DNA of 64,000 nt, from NCBI GenBank assembly GCA_027886175.1, contig JAJNNQ010000024.1, positions 4,386,001-4,450,000 of the forward strand, given 5' to 3'. The notes under the pieces were generated by a model. The model was not told the origin of the DNA. It saw only the letters and a list, made by a program, of their open reading frames with translations, and searched no databases. This document shows, in pieces, positions 53,371-64,000 of the stretch (positions within the stretch are counted from its first letter, which is position 1; each line of letters starts with the position of its first letter). Source of the DNA: Phylloscopus collybita. Its lineage: Eukaryota > Chordata > Aves > Passeriformes > Phylloscopidae. Both the position numbers and the translations under genes were made by a program.

Positions 53371-56300
53371 GTGTGTGTGATAGGCAAGCAACAACAAAAG
53401 AAAAATGTTACAATGTGGATGTCATAAAGAAATAATTCTTACCTGTTTCTCTGCATTCAGTGATAGCTCATTCAGGCATCTGTGCTTGGTCAGGTGAATC
53501 TCATGCCTTAACTGTATCCAGTCATTTGGCTGAACCTGTGAAACAGAGAGGGTCTTGTTCATGATGTTCATGGTGTCAAAACTGAACAAGGCACAGCAGA
53601 AGGCTTAGTGGAATTTACTTATGAGGTGTTTGCACATTGGAGTTACTGAGAAACAATGAGATGCCATGAGGTGAAGGAAGAGAATTGAGACACGTCATTT
53701 AAATTTTTCTGGAACAAAATTTACCCTTTTTGTTTCCCATCAATTTAAATCCAGTGTCCATCCAGTGAAAGCTTAGAAACATGCCTTGCTTCAGGACATC
53801 AGACTGCATAAAGCAATCCTTTACTTGCAAATAGTGCACTCAACAATAAATTCAAATAAATTAGTTGTTCTGGCCAAACATTCTGTTGTATTAGGTATTA
53901 CTTAGATTATTCTGACACAGAACTCACAGGCTGCAGTACTTTGATTTTTACATCACTTAAGATTGACTATCCATTTGCCATTTTTTATATGATGAGGCTA
54001 ACACAGGGCTTCATTAATTTCTTTTTCAATGCAGATTGCTACAGGATCCAAAGATGGTCATAAGTAACAAACAGACCCCCTTTATCCAGAACCAGCTGAG
54101 ATTTACCATGAGGAGTAGCTGGGACTGTGGAGGTGCCTAGTGAGACTGCATTACCCACAGCAATTTCCATGTCAGAATGACCCCATGGGACCACATCAGC
54201 CACCAAGGTAAAGCAGCACAGAACATTCTTGACCTTGTATTGAAGAGCAGTTCCTCATTTCCAGCTGGCCCTGCTGTAAACTGCAGCATTTATTGACCTG
54301 TTTTACCTCAGCTGATGGAATGGTTCTGTGGGACACATTCTGGCAGCTCAGAATTCTCTTACAAACACAGGGTACCTGTAACTATCCTGTCATGGGCTCA
54401 CTCTGTCTTGGAATATGCCTTCAGAGAGTGGAAAGCAGGACTTGCCTCTAATCCAGCCCAGTATTTCTTTAGTTCAGATCATAATAAAAAGTCTGTCTTC
54501 CATTGCATGTTCCAGGAAAAGTACTAAAAATAGAGACACTTGTGGCATTTGCACATGGCTGAAGAACTCTGTATTCTGTTAAACAGTTTTCTTCCAGAAT
54601 ACCCTTGTTCACCAACTGTAATGAATCTTTCCTGAATAAATGGCAAAGATCATTTCTTTTTTATAATAGTACTATAATTATTTTTTTGAGAGTGAGGAAA
54701 AGATGTGTTGGGCTGGGCTAACTCTTAGTACGACAATGGTCTCAAAATCTCCTGGGGAGACAATTGAATCGGCTCTGAAAATGAAAAAAAAACCTCCCTA
54801 AAACCTACAATAAGGTAAAAAGGGAAGAACTGTCCGTACTGTGCCGAGAAGCTCTAACAAAAACTCAAGAGTTGTGTAAGACAGTGCCAGGTACTTACAG
54901 CTGACAAGATTTTCCACCATCACATCCTGTATTTAGTAGGATGCTCATCCATGAGTGCTGTATATAATTCCTCAGATTATGAACCAGAATATGGTGAACA
55001 TGCTGTGGTTATAGAATATTTGTCTATATGTACATAAAGAACTGTAAATAGAATGTATATCGTAATACCAGATTTTTCAAACCTGCAGAATTAATTACCT
55101 ATTACCAACAACACTAATGGGGTTTATTTGCTCCGTTGGCTTTTAAAATTTTTAGTGGCATGCACTGTGTGAGTATAGTTCTTCCCAAAATTCCTTGGCT
55201 TGTTAGCTGGAAATGGGCAGCCTCTCTTTACTTCCACTGGTAGAAAAAAACATTTTCAAACTGGCTCAGAGAAAGCTGCCTGCTCACCCTTCTGCTGCCA
55301 CCTCACCCAGCCCCTTCCTGCTGATTCTCTTCCATTTAGCTAATTACTGTAGAAATTAGTGATCCCAGAGGGGAAGCAAGGTGCCCATGAGCCAGCAAAA
55401 CTAGGAAGATGGAGTCCATGCTATAAAGAGTTTTCAGTTCCTCTGCTGAAATCACCAAAGATGTTTACAGAATATATAAATTATTTTCTTTTAAATGGCT
55501 GTTTATGGACACCTAGGAGGTTAAATGAGGGAAATTTTCAAGTAAGGATATGCCAACATATAGTATAAAAAGATATGCTGAGTTTTAGAAGGGAAAACCA
55601 ACAATGGTTGATGGAAAACCTAAGTTAAAAAATGGATTAAAGTATATTTCCATATTTCATATGTGAAATAATGTAACACCAATTCAGTGAAATCTATGTG
55701 TGTATATTTTTTTAAATATCCTGCATGAGTATATCTTACTTTCCTTTCCTGCAAGAGATTTCCCAAGTACCTATCTCTTTCAGAAAGGTTTACCATATTA
55801 TCTGATATTTTCATACCTGAATGATTAAACTGGAACAAAAAATGCAAGTTCTGACAGTGAAGATAGAGGGGAAACAATAGACTTTAAAAGATCAGTCTCA
55901 AAGTAATTTAAAGTTTTCACATCTGTTCTACTTTGTTCCTGTCCAAAATTTTTACCTGTATCTGTCTGAGAACTTGTTCTGCACACATCTCAGGGCCACC
56001 TCAGAAACTCCTGAATCTGTAAACAATTCTGAGTTTGTGCAGCTTAATTCATATAAAAAGGCTTATTTGAAATGGGATTTTATACAAGACTAGAGTTAGG
56101 CATAATCAAAAATAAAAGTCCCTATAAAATATCTGTAAGACAGCATGAGATAACATATTTTGCCTTATTATGCTAACACCTCTTCATTTCTGACAATTCA
56201 GTGAAGAACTGGTCAGCAGCAGCATGTATGTTGAGTGGTAGGTAAGCCAAAACCCTGAGACTGAAACCCCACAAATCAAAGAGAAATCCAGGTCTTAGCA

Positions 56301-59300
56301 GTCTATGGGACTATGGGATGTCAAGGGACTGAGGAGAAAGTAACCTTGAATCTAGAATCTGGAAAATCAGGTTTGGGAGAAATCTGCTTTGGAACCCAAA
56401 TATTCATTTCTGGTTGTGGATGATGAACAACTGCCCAATGAAAGAGTCTAGGGACTGTTTTCATAGTATCATCACCACCAATGCTCTGAGTGATAAGAAG
56501 AAAAAAAAAAACACCTGTTTTCTAATCTTTCGGGATCCAGTCCAGGATAAAAAAATAAAAACAACAGGTAAAGTTGTCATAATCTATACTGGAAAGTCCA
56601 GCAGACAGAATTCTGAATGACTAATTGTTCTTATAGCTACATACTGACTTCCTTGAGAGGAACCTAAATAAACAGTAAAAAGTAGAAGTTTCCAGTTATA
56701 TTGGCTTAGAAACCGAGTTTTCAGTTTTCTCTCATTCAGACTGGTCTTTAACTGAAAATTATTAAGAGGAAAAGGAAAAGCATAATAGGATTATTATTTT
56801 CTTTAAGAAGCTGTGTGGTCTGAGCTGTATAACTTACCATCACAGTCTCTTTGTGTACAATAGGATTAGCTGGAAAAGACAACGTGCAGCCAGTGTTCCA
56901 AATCTGTAGATTATTTTAGTCACTGACTGTTAATTTGGGAAGTTCCATTTTTATCTTGGGCAAGTTCTGCTCTAAAACACCCGGTATTTCCAAATCCTGC
57001 TGAATGACTTTAATTAACATCTTGATTAATTCCTGGGAGAGAGATATGACTGTGAGGAATTGAAAGTTTCTCTGTCAACAGGCAATAGTCTTGGTGTGAT
57101 CTAAATTTGTGAGAGTTTGTTACTGACTTCCATGGTAGCAGGATGAACCCCAATGTGCATTTATTCTCTAGAAAGGCTTCAGCTCTGCACACAGACTCTC
57201 CTTTGCTGCACCCCACTACTGCCATGGGTAATTTGTTGTTAGGGAACCAGCACCTACTGGGACACGAGCTGTCTTGTCCTTTAAATGGATTGCTAAGTTT
57301 TGGCTGGTTTTAATTGCTCTGTTGAAGCATTTCACGTTGAGATGTAGGTTGGTCCCTCAGGGCATGATCCAAAGTCAGTTGTATCCATAAGAAGAGGACA
57401 AATGAGTGAAACAGGTTTTGAATCAAAGGTTTCTACAGATTTTCCTGGAACAGATGACCTTGTTTAATAGGGAGAAGAGAGTGCACTGAGCCTAAAAGAC
57501 AAGGCTGCTGCCTCAGGGATGTGAAGTAGGCTGTGGTTACCTTCAATGTGGAAAAGGTAAAATACAGAAGTTGGGTGCTGCAGTGTTTGCTTTTCTTCTC
57601 TGGAATGGGAGATCAACTCTGACATTGGAACTAGTAACCTAAATGACCTACACATCTAATAGGGGATCTAGCAGAAATGGTCTGGGCTGGTGGGGTTTTT
57701 TTCCCCAGATAATTTCCCAAACTTCTGGATTTAAATTCAGGATGAAACCACCAGCCCCGTCAAACAAACAGAACCCCCTGAACAAATAGGACTTTTCTTT
57801 CTTCTTTTCTAAACATAAATCAGGATGCAATGTGATCTCCCTTTCATAATGCAAGTCTGGCTGATGGTTTGCCTCTATGAACAAGCTGCTTCATACTCCT
57901 GGTGCACTGCAGTGAGTGTTTTCAGATTCTCCAGTTAATGGATGGCACAATAGCAGATAGAATAAGAAATGCCCTCTTAGTGGTTCCATTTATTGGATTC
58001 TTTCACTAATTCCCTATCTGAAGAAAACCATCCCACTCCAATAATAATAAGAAGAAAAACTGTAAGCATTTTACATCTTAATGGCCATGATTCTCTCTCT
58101 GCCTCTTCTCAAGAAACAGTGAGCTTTGAATTGGCAGTGTAGCATTTTTACTACCATTTCTTCTGCAGCAATTTCTCCTCCCAACTTTTCCAAGGTTAAG
58201 AGGTCTATTTCACACTAAAAGTAGGAAAAGCTGTTTCTTTGTTAACTGTTGTGACGGGATTCAGTGTTTGTTGCTCTTACCTAGAGCCTTCCATCTGCTT
58301 CTGTGGAGGCCAACATCAACATGCTCTGGTGGTATCAGTTACATCACACACAGCACTGCTGTGACTGAAAACCCAGAGACTTTAAAAGGGCTCACTCTTC
58401 TCTGGTGTGGTATAAATCCTACTGACTTCGGGAACTTCTCTGCACTTCTCAGGATTGCGCCTGCAGTTTAGCAAGAAAAAAAAAAATCTTTAAAAGATCA
58501 TGTGAAACCCTGAAAGGCAATAGTTTATTCTCTAGCAAAGCAACATTCATTGATCCAGTTGAAATTAGCAGTTTTAATTTTGTCATCACTTTTTTAAAAA
58601 AACAAATCACTTGGACTCTCAGAAAAAAAAAGTACAAAAAGAATATTTTACTACCTTCCAAGCATTAGCTTTGATTTACTTTTGGAAGATAACGTGGTTG
58701 GTATGTTTTCTCAGGATAGCCTCTATCTATTTCTGTGTGTTGGTTTTAAATGTATCTGAAAAGGGGTTTTAATCTCTGTCTCTTCTGTGAAATTAGATTG
58801 TACAAAACTAAATATGACTGCTCTTCATAGTTTGCTGTTCTAGCATAGCCATAAAATGTATCAATGTATGTGTATATATGAATAAATATTTGATGACAGA
58901 CACTTTAGATTATATATTTAAGCAGCCATGTCAAAACTTCAGAGATAGATGGCTTCAAAAGCAATGGTATAATCATTATACTCGCAAATTATTTTACAAA
59001 ATCAAACCATGGCCTCAGCACAGATCTCATATCCTTACCAGTAGTCTGAAACCCACTTTTTCTTTCAAGACCCCTGCTAAGGTTTGTTTTGCCATTGCTT
59101 CTTTAACCAAGCTGTATATGAATAATGACAACTACCTGTGGCTCAGTCTTCAGCACTCATCTCCCAGCAGATGCTGCAGTCAGTAGCAGAGGCTCTGGCT
59201 TCCCCCTCCATGGGTCTGAGCTCGTTCTGGGAGACTGAACCTTGCACAGCCAGTGTCAGTGCTTCCCCCTGGGACTGCCTCCCTCCTCAAAATCAGTTCT

Positions 59301-59910
59301 CTTCACCTGATCTATCTCCCATACACCTCCCACTGGATTTTCTTTCTGCCTGTTCACGACGGTACCGTAGGGATATCCATGGAATGCAAAGCTTGCCCTA
59401 CTGATTTGCAGTCCCAAGGGGAATTTACATTAGACGTGAAGTTGTTATTATTTACTGGAAAGTGGTGTTATCTTCTTTTCTTTATGATTATGATTCTATT
59501 CCTATGATACTATGATGTTTCATGTAAATTTTCATGTGCTGGCATGCCTGCAAGTTAATAGTGTAATAGAATGCTCAGCTCTCAACATTAGAGTGTTTTT
59601 AAGGTGAATTGCATCACATATGCCATCTCTTTGCAGAAAGAATATGGGGTTTGGCAAAACTACCTGCTGAGCAACATAATGAGATTTTTGTACAAAGTAC
59701 AAGTTATTGATTATTATTGTATTTTATTTTTCTATGATTTCCTAAGAGGCATTATCAGGTCTTACAGATGGGGTAAGCCTGTTTATTAAGATATTTATTA
59801 GCAAATAAAAGTTACAGTACTGGTGGTTATTTTTGAGTTAATGATGTTTGTTTGGCCTCAAGTTACTAATACAATGATCCACAGTGAAGCGTGTCATACA
59901 TGATCATGCA

Positions 59911-60178
59911 AAAAAAAAAACAAAAAAAAAACCCAAAAAAACAAAAACACCACACAAAAAAGAACCATTAAAAAAAAAAAAAAAAAAAAAACCACAGCTG
60001 CTTAACACAGGGTGGTGTACTAATAAAGTTGGACCAGCAATATGCTCCAACACTTGAGATGCTTCAGGATGGTGTTGTTTCCTTCAGCTAAATAATGCTC
60101 TTCTGTGCTTACCACTGAGCATTTACGCTCAAAAAGCACACACAGTTCACAGCATCAGGGAAAAAAAAAAAAAAAAAA
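59911..60178. repeat. A-rich low-complexity cluster
   Basis: An A/C-rich stretch at about 59911-59992, which ends in about 21 consecutive A, is followed about 170 bases later by a second run of 18 A (about 60161-60178). The sequence between them is ordinary. The runs could be tails of old retroposed copies or simple slippage; no source transcript is recognisable. Confidence 0.85.
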
Positions 60179-61386
60179 CCTGTGCACATTAAAAGCTGCA
60201 AACAGCCGTGCTCTCTCCTTCTTGGGAAACACAGTGAATCCGAATTTTAAATGGCTTTTAACGCGCTATTAAGATTCCGCAGTACTGTTCGCCCTCCTCA
60301 TGGTGATTCACTGAGCCGTGCAACTCCTCTAGTGTTTGTCAGAGCTTTCACTGACAAAAGCAGTCTTAAAACTGATCATATTATGTAAATAATGCCAGGG
60401 CAACGCAGGACGATTCACAAAGAAGTGAATGCCACATACGATAACCAGATAACCTATCTCAAAAAGCTTAAAGTTATAATGAGCCTTTCATTGCATCAAA
60501 TCACATGCATGCAATGCAAGACTGAACAGAAGTAGCTGTAGAGTAATAGGAAATGAGTGTCAGATGCCCACAGTCCATTACATCCTGCTTATTTTACATG
60601 GGAAGAGCTTTCTCACCAAGGACTGTCAGGTTTAACACAGTGTACATACATAATGCAGAATGAATATTTCATTTTAGATCTGGTTACAGAAAAGCCTTTG
60701 CCATTCTGTGTTCTCCACTGAATTCCGAACTATTCCTCATACATGGACTGATTTCAAATAGAAGCACCCTCCTCTGCCACATACGTACCTCTCAACTTGA
60801 TTAGCTTTTAGAAAGTGCTTCATCACAGGGTTTCACTGTGGGATTGATGCTACCTGCCTTTTCCTTTAGTGGCTCATAATGCCACTGCAAGGGAACCTCA
60901 TCTTTTAGTCGGAACCTTAGGAAAAAAGAGCAGACTTTGAACCAGTCTGACGGGACTGTGCTACGCAGCAGAAAAAAAAAAAAAATTTTTTTTAAAAAAT
61001 CCGAAGTGTATTTGCAGCCTCTGTGCCTGGCCGGGACAGGCTGCCTTCCTCCCAAAGCCCTGCTGCTGCCACTGCCCCAGTGACGCTCGGATTTGAGATT
61101 TTCCCTACTCCGCCAAAGCGCCCGCTTCGGAACGGGAGGTGCTGTTAACACCTCGGGTGGCCGTTCTCGCTTAGGGGTTTCCTTCTGTGTTAATCGCAAC
61201 CCTCAAGAGGATTTATCCAGGCAGTCTCGTTGCTGCTATGCAAGGAAGAGGGGCAGTGATTGGAAACAAACAATTCCGGAGGCGCTGGAAAGGGAACATG
61301 AAAGGGACCTCCCTCAGCCCTCGCTGTGTCCCACAGCGGCCGGGGGCGTGGCCTCACCCGGGCCCCGCCCCAACGCCCTCCCCGCC

Positions 61387-61423
61387 ATTGGCCGGAATGG
61401 GCGGGGCGGCGGGACGGGATTGG
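61387..61423 (-). promoter_or_regulatory. Pair of inverted CCAAT boxes (NF-Y type) flanking a GC box
   Basis: ATTGG at 61387-61391 and 61419-61423, exactly 32 bases apart (about three helical turns), with GGGCGGGGC between them. Paired, evenly spaced CCAAT boxes are typical of NF-Y-bound TATA-less promoters. NF-Y and RFX proteins often act on adjacent sites, and an X-box lies 27 bases downstream. Confidence 0.65.
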
Positions 61424-61449
61424 TGGGGCGGCGAGGGGGCGGGGCTTCT

Positions 61450-61463
61450 GTTTCCTCGGCAAC
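61450..61463. promoter_or_regulatory. RFX X-box in the CpG-island promoter
   Basis: GTTTCCTCGGCAAC is an imperfect inverted repeat with two RFX half-sites: GGCAAC on the plus strand and GGAAAC on the minus strand, separated by two bases. It fits the X-box consensus GTNNCC-N2-RGYAAC. RFX factors control ciliary genes, and the worm arl-6 gene has a promoter X-box. The position just downstream of GC and CCAAT boxes, next to the likely start region, is where functional X-boxes lie. Binding is inferred. Confidence 0.72.
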
Positions 61464-64000
61464 GGCGGCGGCGGCGCGCGGGCCCGGCCGGCGCCTCCCG
61501 GGCCCAGGTCGGTGCTGCGGCCTCGGGGGCCGCGCCCGGGGAGGGGGGACCCGGTACCGGCCTTCCCGGGGGGACCCTGTGCCGCTCTGGGGCAGGAGAC
61601 GCTGTTCTGGCCTGGGAGAAAGGGACCCGCGGCAGCTGCCGGCTGCCGGGGCGGCTCGAGGCCTTGTGGTGCCGGCGGGACGGGGGGAAGGCCGGCCCTG
61701 GAGCTGCCAGGCGTTGTCCCGAATTAGGGCCTTGCTCCCGGTGTGCCAGAGGCCGAGCCACGCACACAGCCCAGGTATTTGATTTATTTCTGGTTCTGCG
61801 CAGAGAGGGACGCTGGGAAGCAAATCCACCAAGCCATCAAGGCCACTTCCAAAGCTTTTCACCGTTTATACATTTTGGCAAAAAAAAGGCGTTAATGTTT
61901 ATTGACTGCAAGTCACCTAGTTATCGTATTAATTAGTATCCTGTCTTCTGTTGGCTAATGGTTCTCTCGCTTCCCATGCTAATTATTCCGTTTGCTCAGT
62001 CTTTCCCTCCTTCTGGATCTCAGACCATTAAAATATATCCAGCCCTAAACCTAAACAAGGCAGTTCTAACGAAAAAAATTAATTTGGCTTTCTAACACCT
62101 GGACATCACTTAAAGCTTGTTTGTTGGCTGCTCTCTGTTTCATGGAATAAATCTCCGTTGTTGTTGATTGGGCTTGAAAATAGACAAAGATCAGACATTG
62201 AAGAACATCCTTTCTTAGGAAAAAAGCTTATAGAGTTTGCTGTTAAGCTCCCAAACCAGATCCTGGCTTAAATAATTTTCAGAGATGTCTGATGTATGGT
62301 GTATAGCATTGTGGGCAAAATATCAGCTGGCAAAAAGGAGGGGGGGGAAAGGCACCTGTGCCAGCTGTAACTCTTCACAGTGAGAAAAAAATACATGAAA
62401 ATAGGGGCAGGGCAAGAAGTCCAGGGTACCTTTCTTTCCCAGTGTGTTCTTAAATAATGACTGTGCCAACTGGTAGGAAAATTTGCTAGAAAAACTTGGC
62501 TCTAATTAGGATGTTGCTAGGAACTCTTGTGGGTTTAGGGTTTTGGATTTAAAGGTAAAGCCCTAGAAGTATTTTTAAGGGATTGTATTTCCTCCTGTTT
62601 CATTTTAGGAGTGTCTGCAATGTATTTTTTTACCCTGTCATCTAGAATCTATAGATGAAGCTCTTGATTGGATAAGAAAGTTAACGTGTCTTGGAGCAGG
62701 GTTTTGTCAGGTTAATTTGATAATAAACAGCTTTAATCTGCTCTCTGAGCTGTGTATATGGATTAGAAAAGGAGTGGGGCATAAAACAAAGGGAGGTAGA
62801 ATGAGAGACATGCTATAAGTAATGTTGGTTTTTTGTTTTTTTTTTAACTTGGTAATAACTCTGTGTAGCTTTAATGTAGATCAGGACCAGTCCTGAATCA
62901 AAATGCACCAGATAAAGCTCTACAAAAGGTCTGTGTTCAAAATGGAAAAATCATCCTTTAGCCAGAATGATTACTTATGTGACTTCGTTAAATGCCAATT
63001 TTTAAAATTATTATAAAGCAGTCAACCATCATTTTGTAATCTGTTAGTGAAAAAAGTGTGATCAAAGATTCATTATTGATGGGGGTTTTTTACCTTTTCC
63101 CCCTCCTGCTATGTTTTCCTGGGGTAATTATTAATCTTGCAACCTGAGTTGTTCAGTGCTGTGTTTTTAACTTATTAAGGAAAAAAAACAGCCTTCACCA
63201 CTCCAGAAATCCTCTGTTCTTCAAGGCATCTCAAAGATTTCAGTTGTCTGATTGCTGAAATGATTTCTAATGGAATTCACTCAGGACAGACGAGGGTTAT
63301 CCTCTTTGCAGTGCGTGTTTAGCCAGGTATTGCAGGGGAACACGTGATGTAAGCTCCTTTGAGTGTGCCACTGCCAGGTAGCTTCAGCCAGAGTCTGGGC
63401 AGCAGCAGAGGTCTGGTGTCTCCCTGACGTGGGGGTGAATGTTTTGGTGTCTGTTCGATCTGTTTTGATCAGCTTCTGTTTGTGGTGAACGAAGGGTTCC
63501 TAATTCATACCTGTCGATATTGGCAAAACCTGTTGGAATCGGAGTTGGAATTGAATCAACAGAGAGTGCTTTATTCAATGCGGGGTTCAGTAAATTATGT
63601 AGCAGGTGCTGAAGAAGGGAAATGCTGTTTTGTTGTCTGAATGATGGACTGCTGACAATTGGAGATAAAGACAATGGCCCTCCTTTTGTTTTTGCTCAGC
63701 TTGGTGGGAGCCCTGGTGGCGCTGCAGTTGTGCCCCTCTTGGGGCTGCTCAGAACGATGGCAACGTTTTCTGCCTGGGAATCAAGGGCATTGTGTGCTAT
63801 AGACAGGGCTATAAACAGCCAGTCTACTTTGGTATCGAGGCCTCCTGGCTGTAATCAGCTTACCCTCCATGTGCTTATGTGCAGAGCCAGCCCCTGGACA
63901 GTGTTTGTGTAGGGTTCTGCTCACACCATCCTCTCCCAGGTGCGAGGCTGCTCAGCCCCATGCCTACCCTCGGTGCCAGCTCTGCCCTGCATGTAGCACT
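61464..64000 (+). other. ARL6: Probable ARL6 non-coding first exon and start of intron 1
   Basis: Downstream of the X-box there are two reasonable splice donors: CAG/GTCGGT at 61507/61508 and CAG/GTATTT at 61774/61775. Mammalian ARL6 begins with a non-coding exon, and its start codon (Met-Gly-Leu-Leu-Asp-Arg) is in exon 2. I looked for that start and for the GTP-binding motif Gly-Leu-Asp-Asn-Ser-Gly-Lys-Thr up to the window end and found neither, so exon 2 lies to the right. The 61.8-63.3 kb part is AT-rich with nothing recognisable; the last 600 bases look LTR-derived. Confidence 0.5.
63420..63990 (-). mobile_element. Probable LTR-retrotransposon remnant (solo-LTR-like)
   Basis: This segment differs from its surroundings: it is more GC-rich, has many CpG-decay pairs (TG/CA), and reads on the minus strand like an endogenous-retrovirus LTR. 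A minus-strand AATAAA (63575 down to 63570) is followed by a GCACTCTCTGTTGA-type stretch as in the R/U5 end of LTRs. No gag, pol or env domain is visible. I could not define the TG...CA ends or a target-site duplication, and the plus strand also has a TATAAA at 63812-63817, so the orientation is uncertain. It may continue past the window edge. It is defective, with no coding capacity seen. Confidence 0.42.

Larger units (their letters stand above)
50681..61090. other. EPHA6 distal 3' UTR / EPHA6-ARL6 intergenic region
   Basis: About 10.4 kb with no recognised gene. Only the left part may belong to longer EPHA6 transcripts. Visible contents are a T tract at 50941-50957, an A run at 52076-52088, AATAAA signals at 53365 and 54635, an A-rich cluster at 59.9-60.2 kb, and a non-repetitive stretch at 60.2-60.6 kb that retains several CpGs. 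Open frames are short and without known domains. Small pieces resemble old dispersed amniote repeats but are too degraded to name. Confidence 0.75.
61090..61775 (+). promoter_or_regulatory. ARL6: CpG island; probable ARL6 promoter
   Basis: This is the only CpG-dense, strongly GC-rich segment in the window; the core is about 61320-61720. It has no TATA box but has GC boxes CCCCGCCCC (61363-61371), GGGCGGGGC (61399-61407) and GGGGGCGGGGC (61435-61445), and two inverted CCAAT boxes ATTGG (61387-61391 and 61419-61423, 32 bases apart). An RFX X-box follows at 61450. This is a typical TATA-less housekeeping-type promoter. ARL6 is the next gene after EPHA6 on the same strand in mammals, so ARL6 is the expected owner. 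ARL6/BBS3 is an Arf-like GTPase that recruits the BBSome to membranes for ciliary trafficking. No ARL6 coding sequence is present to prove it. The long open frames over the island on both strands are a by-product of GC-rich sequence. Confidence 0.72.

Noticed and set aside
61187..61936. Long plus-strand open frame (249 codons) and overlapping frames on both strands across the CpG island
   Set aside because: Stop codons are rare in GC-rich sequence, so several frames are open at once. The translations are low-complexity Gly/Ala/Arg/Pro with no domain.

Overview
The window is vertebrate nuclear DNA, most likely from a bird. It is AT-rich, coding exons are tiny islands in very long introns, splice sites are canonical GT-AG, and there is one CpG-island promoter. 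The dispersed repeats are CR1 LINEs, some young and some very degraded, with no Alu- or L1-like sequence. I cannot name the species.

From the left edge to about 50.2 kb the window holds the 3' end of one plus-strand gene. I recognise it as EPHA6, an Eph receptor tyrosine kinase. Five coding exons are visible: 9763-9972, 39129-39278, 44429-44622, 47001-47150 and 50064-50178. They join in frame with correct splice phases into 816 coding bases (272 residues) plus a stop. They encode the catalytic loop and activation segment, the rest of the kinase C-lobe, the linker, the SAM domain and a C-terminal Gly-Phe-His-Val tail. The ATP-binding half of the kinase and the extracellular part lie upstream of the window. 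The introns are about 29.2, 5.2, 2.4 and 2.9 kb; the largest cuts the activation segment.

From 50.2 to about 61.1 kb is EPHA6 3' UTR and intergenic DNA with no recognisable gene. A CpG island at about 61.1-61.77 kb carries GC boxes, two inverted CCAAT boxes and a near-consensus RFX X-box. In other vertebrates the next gene downstream of EPHA6 on the same strand is ARL6 (BBS3), a ciliary small GTPase. The position and the X-box make this the probable ARL6 promoter and non-coding first exon. No ARL6 coding exon was found before the window ends.

Repeats include three recognisable younger CR1 3' ends or tails, a fourth weaker CR1 tail, ancient CR1/L3-like reverse-transcriptase fragments at 5.4, 31.4-32.1 and 47.7-49.1 kb, two weak MIR-like fragments, a perfect-stem hairpin at 19.6 kb, long poly-T and poly-A tracts, and a probable LTR-derived segment at the right edge. 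I found no CRISPR array, tRNA, rRNA, operon or prokaryotic-type system, and no strong evidence for a new biological system. The most useful observations are the X-box promoter and a few unexplained stretches listed as findings.
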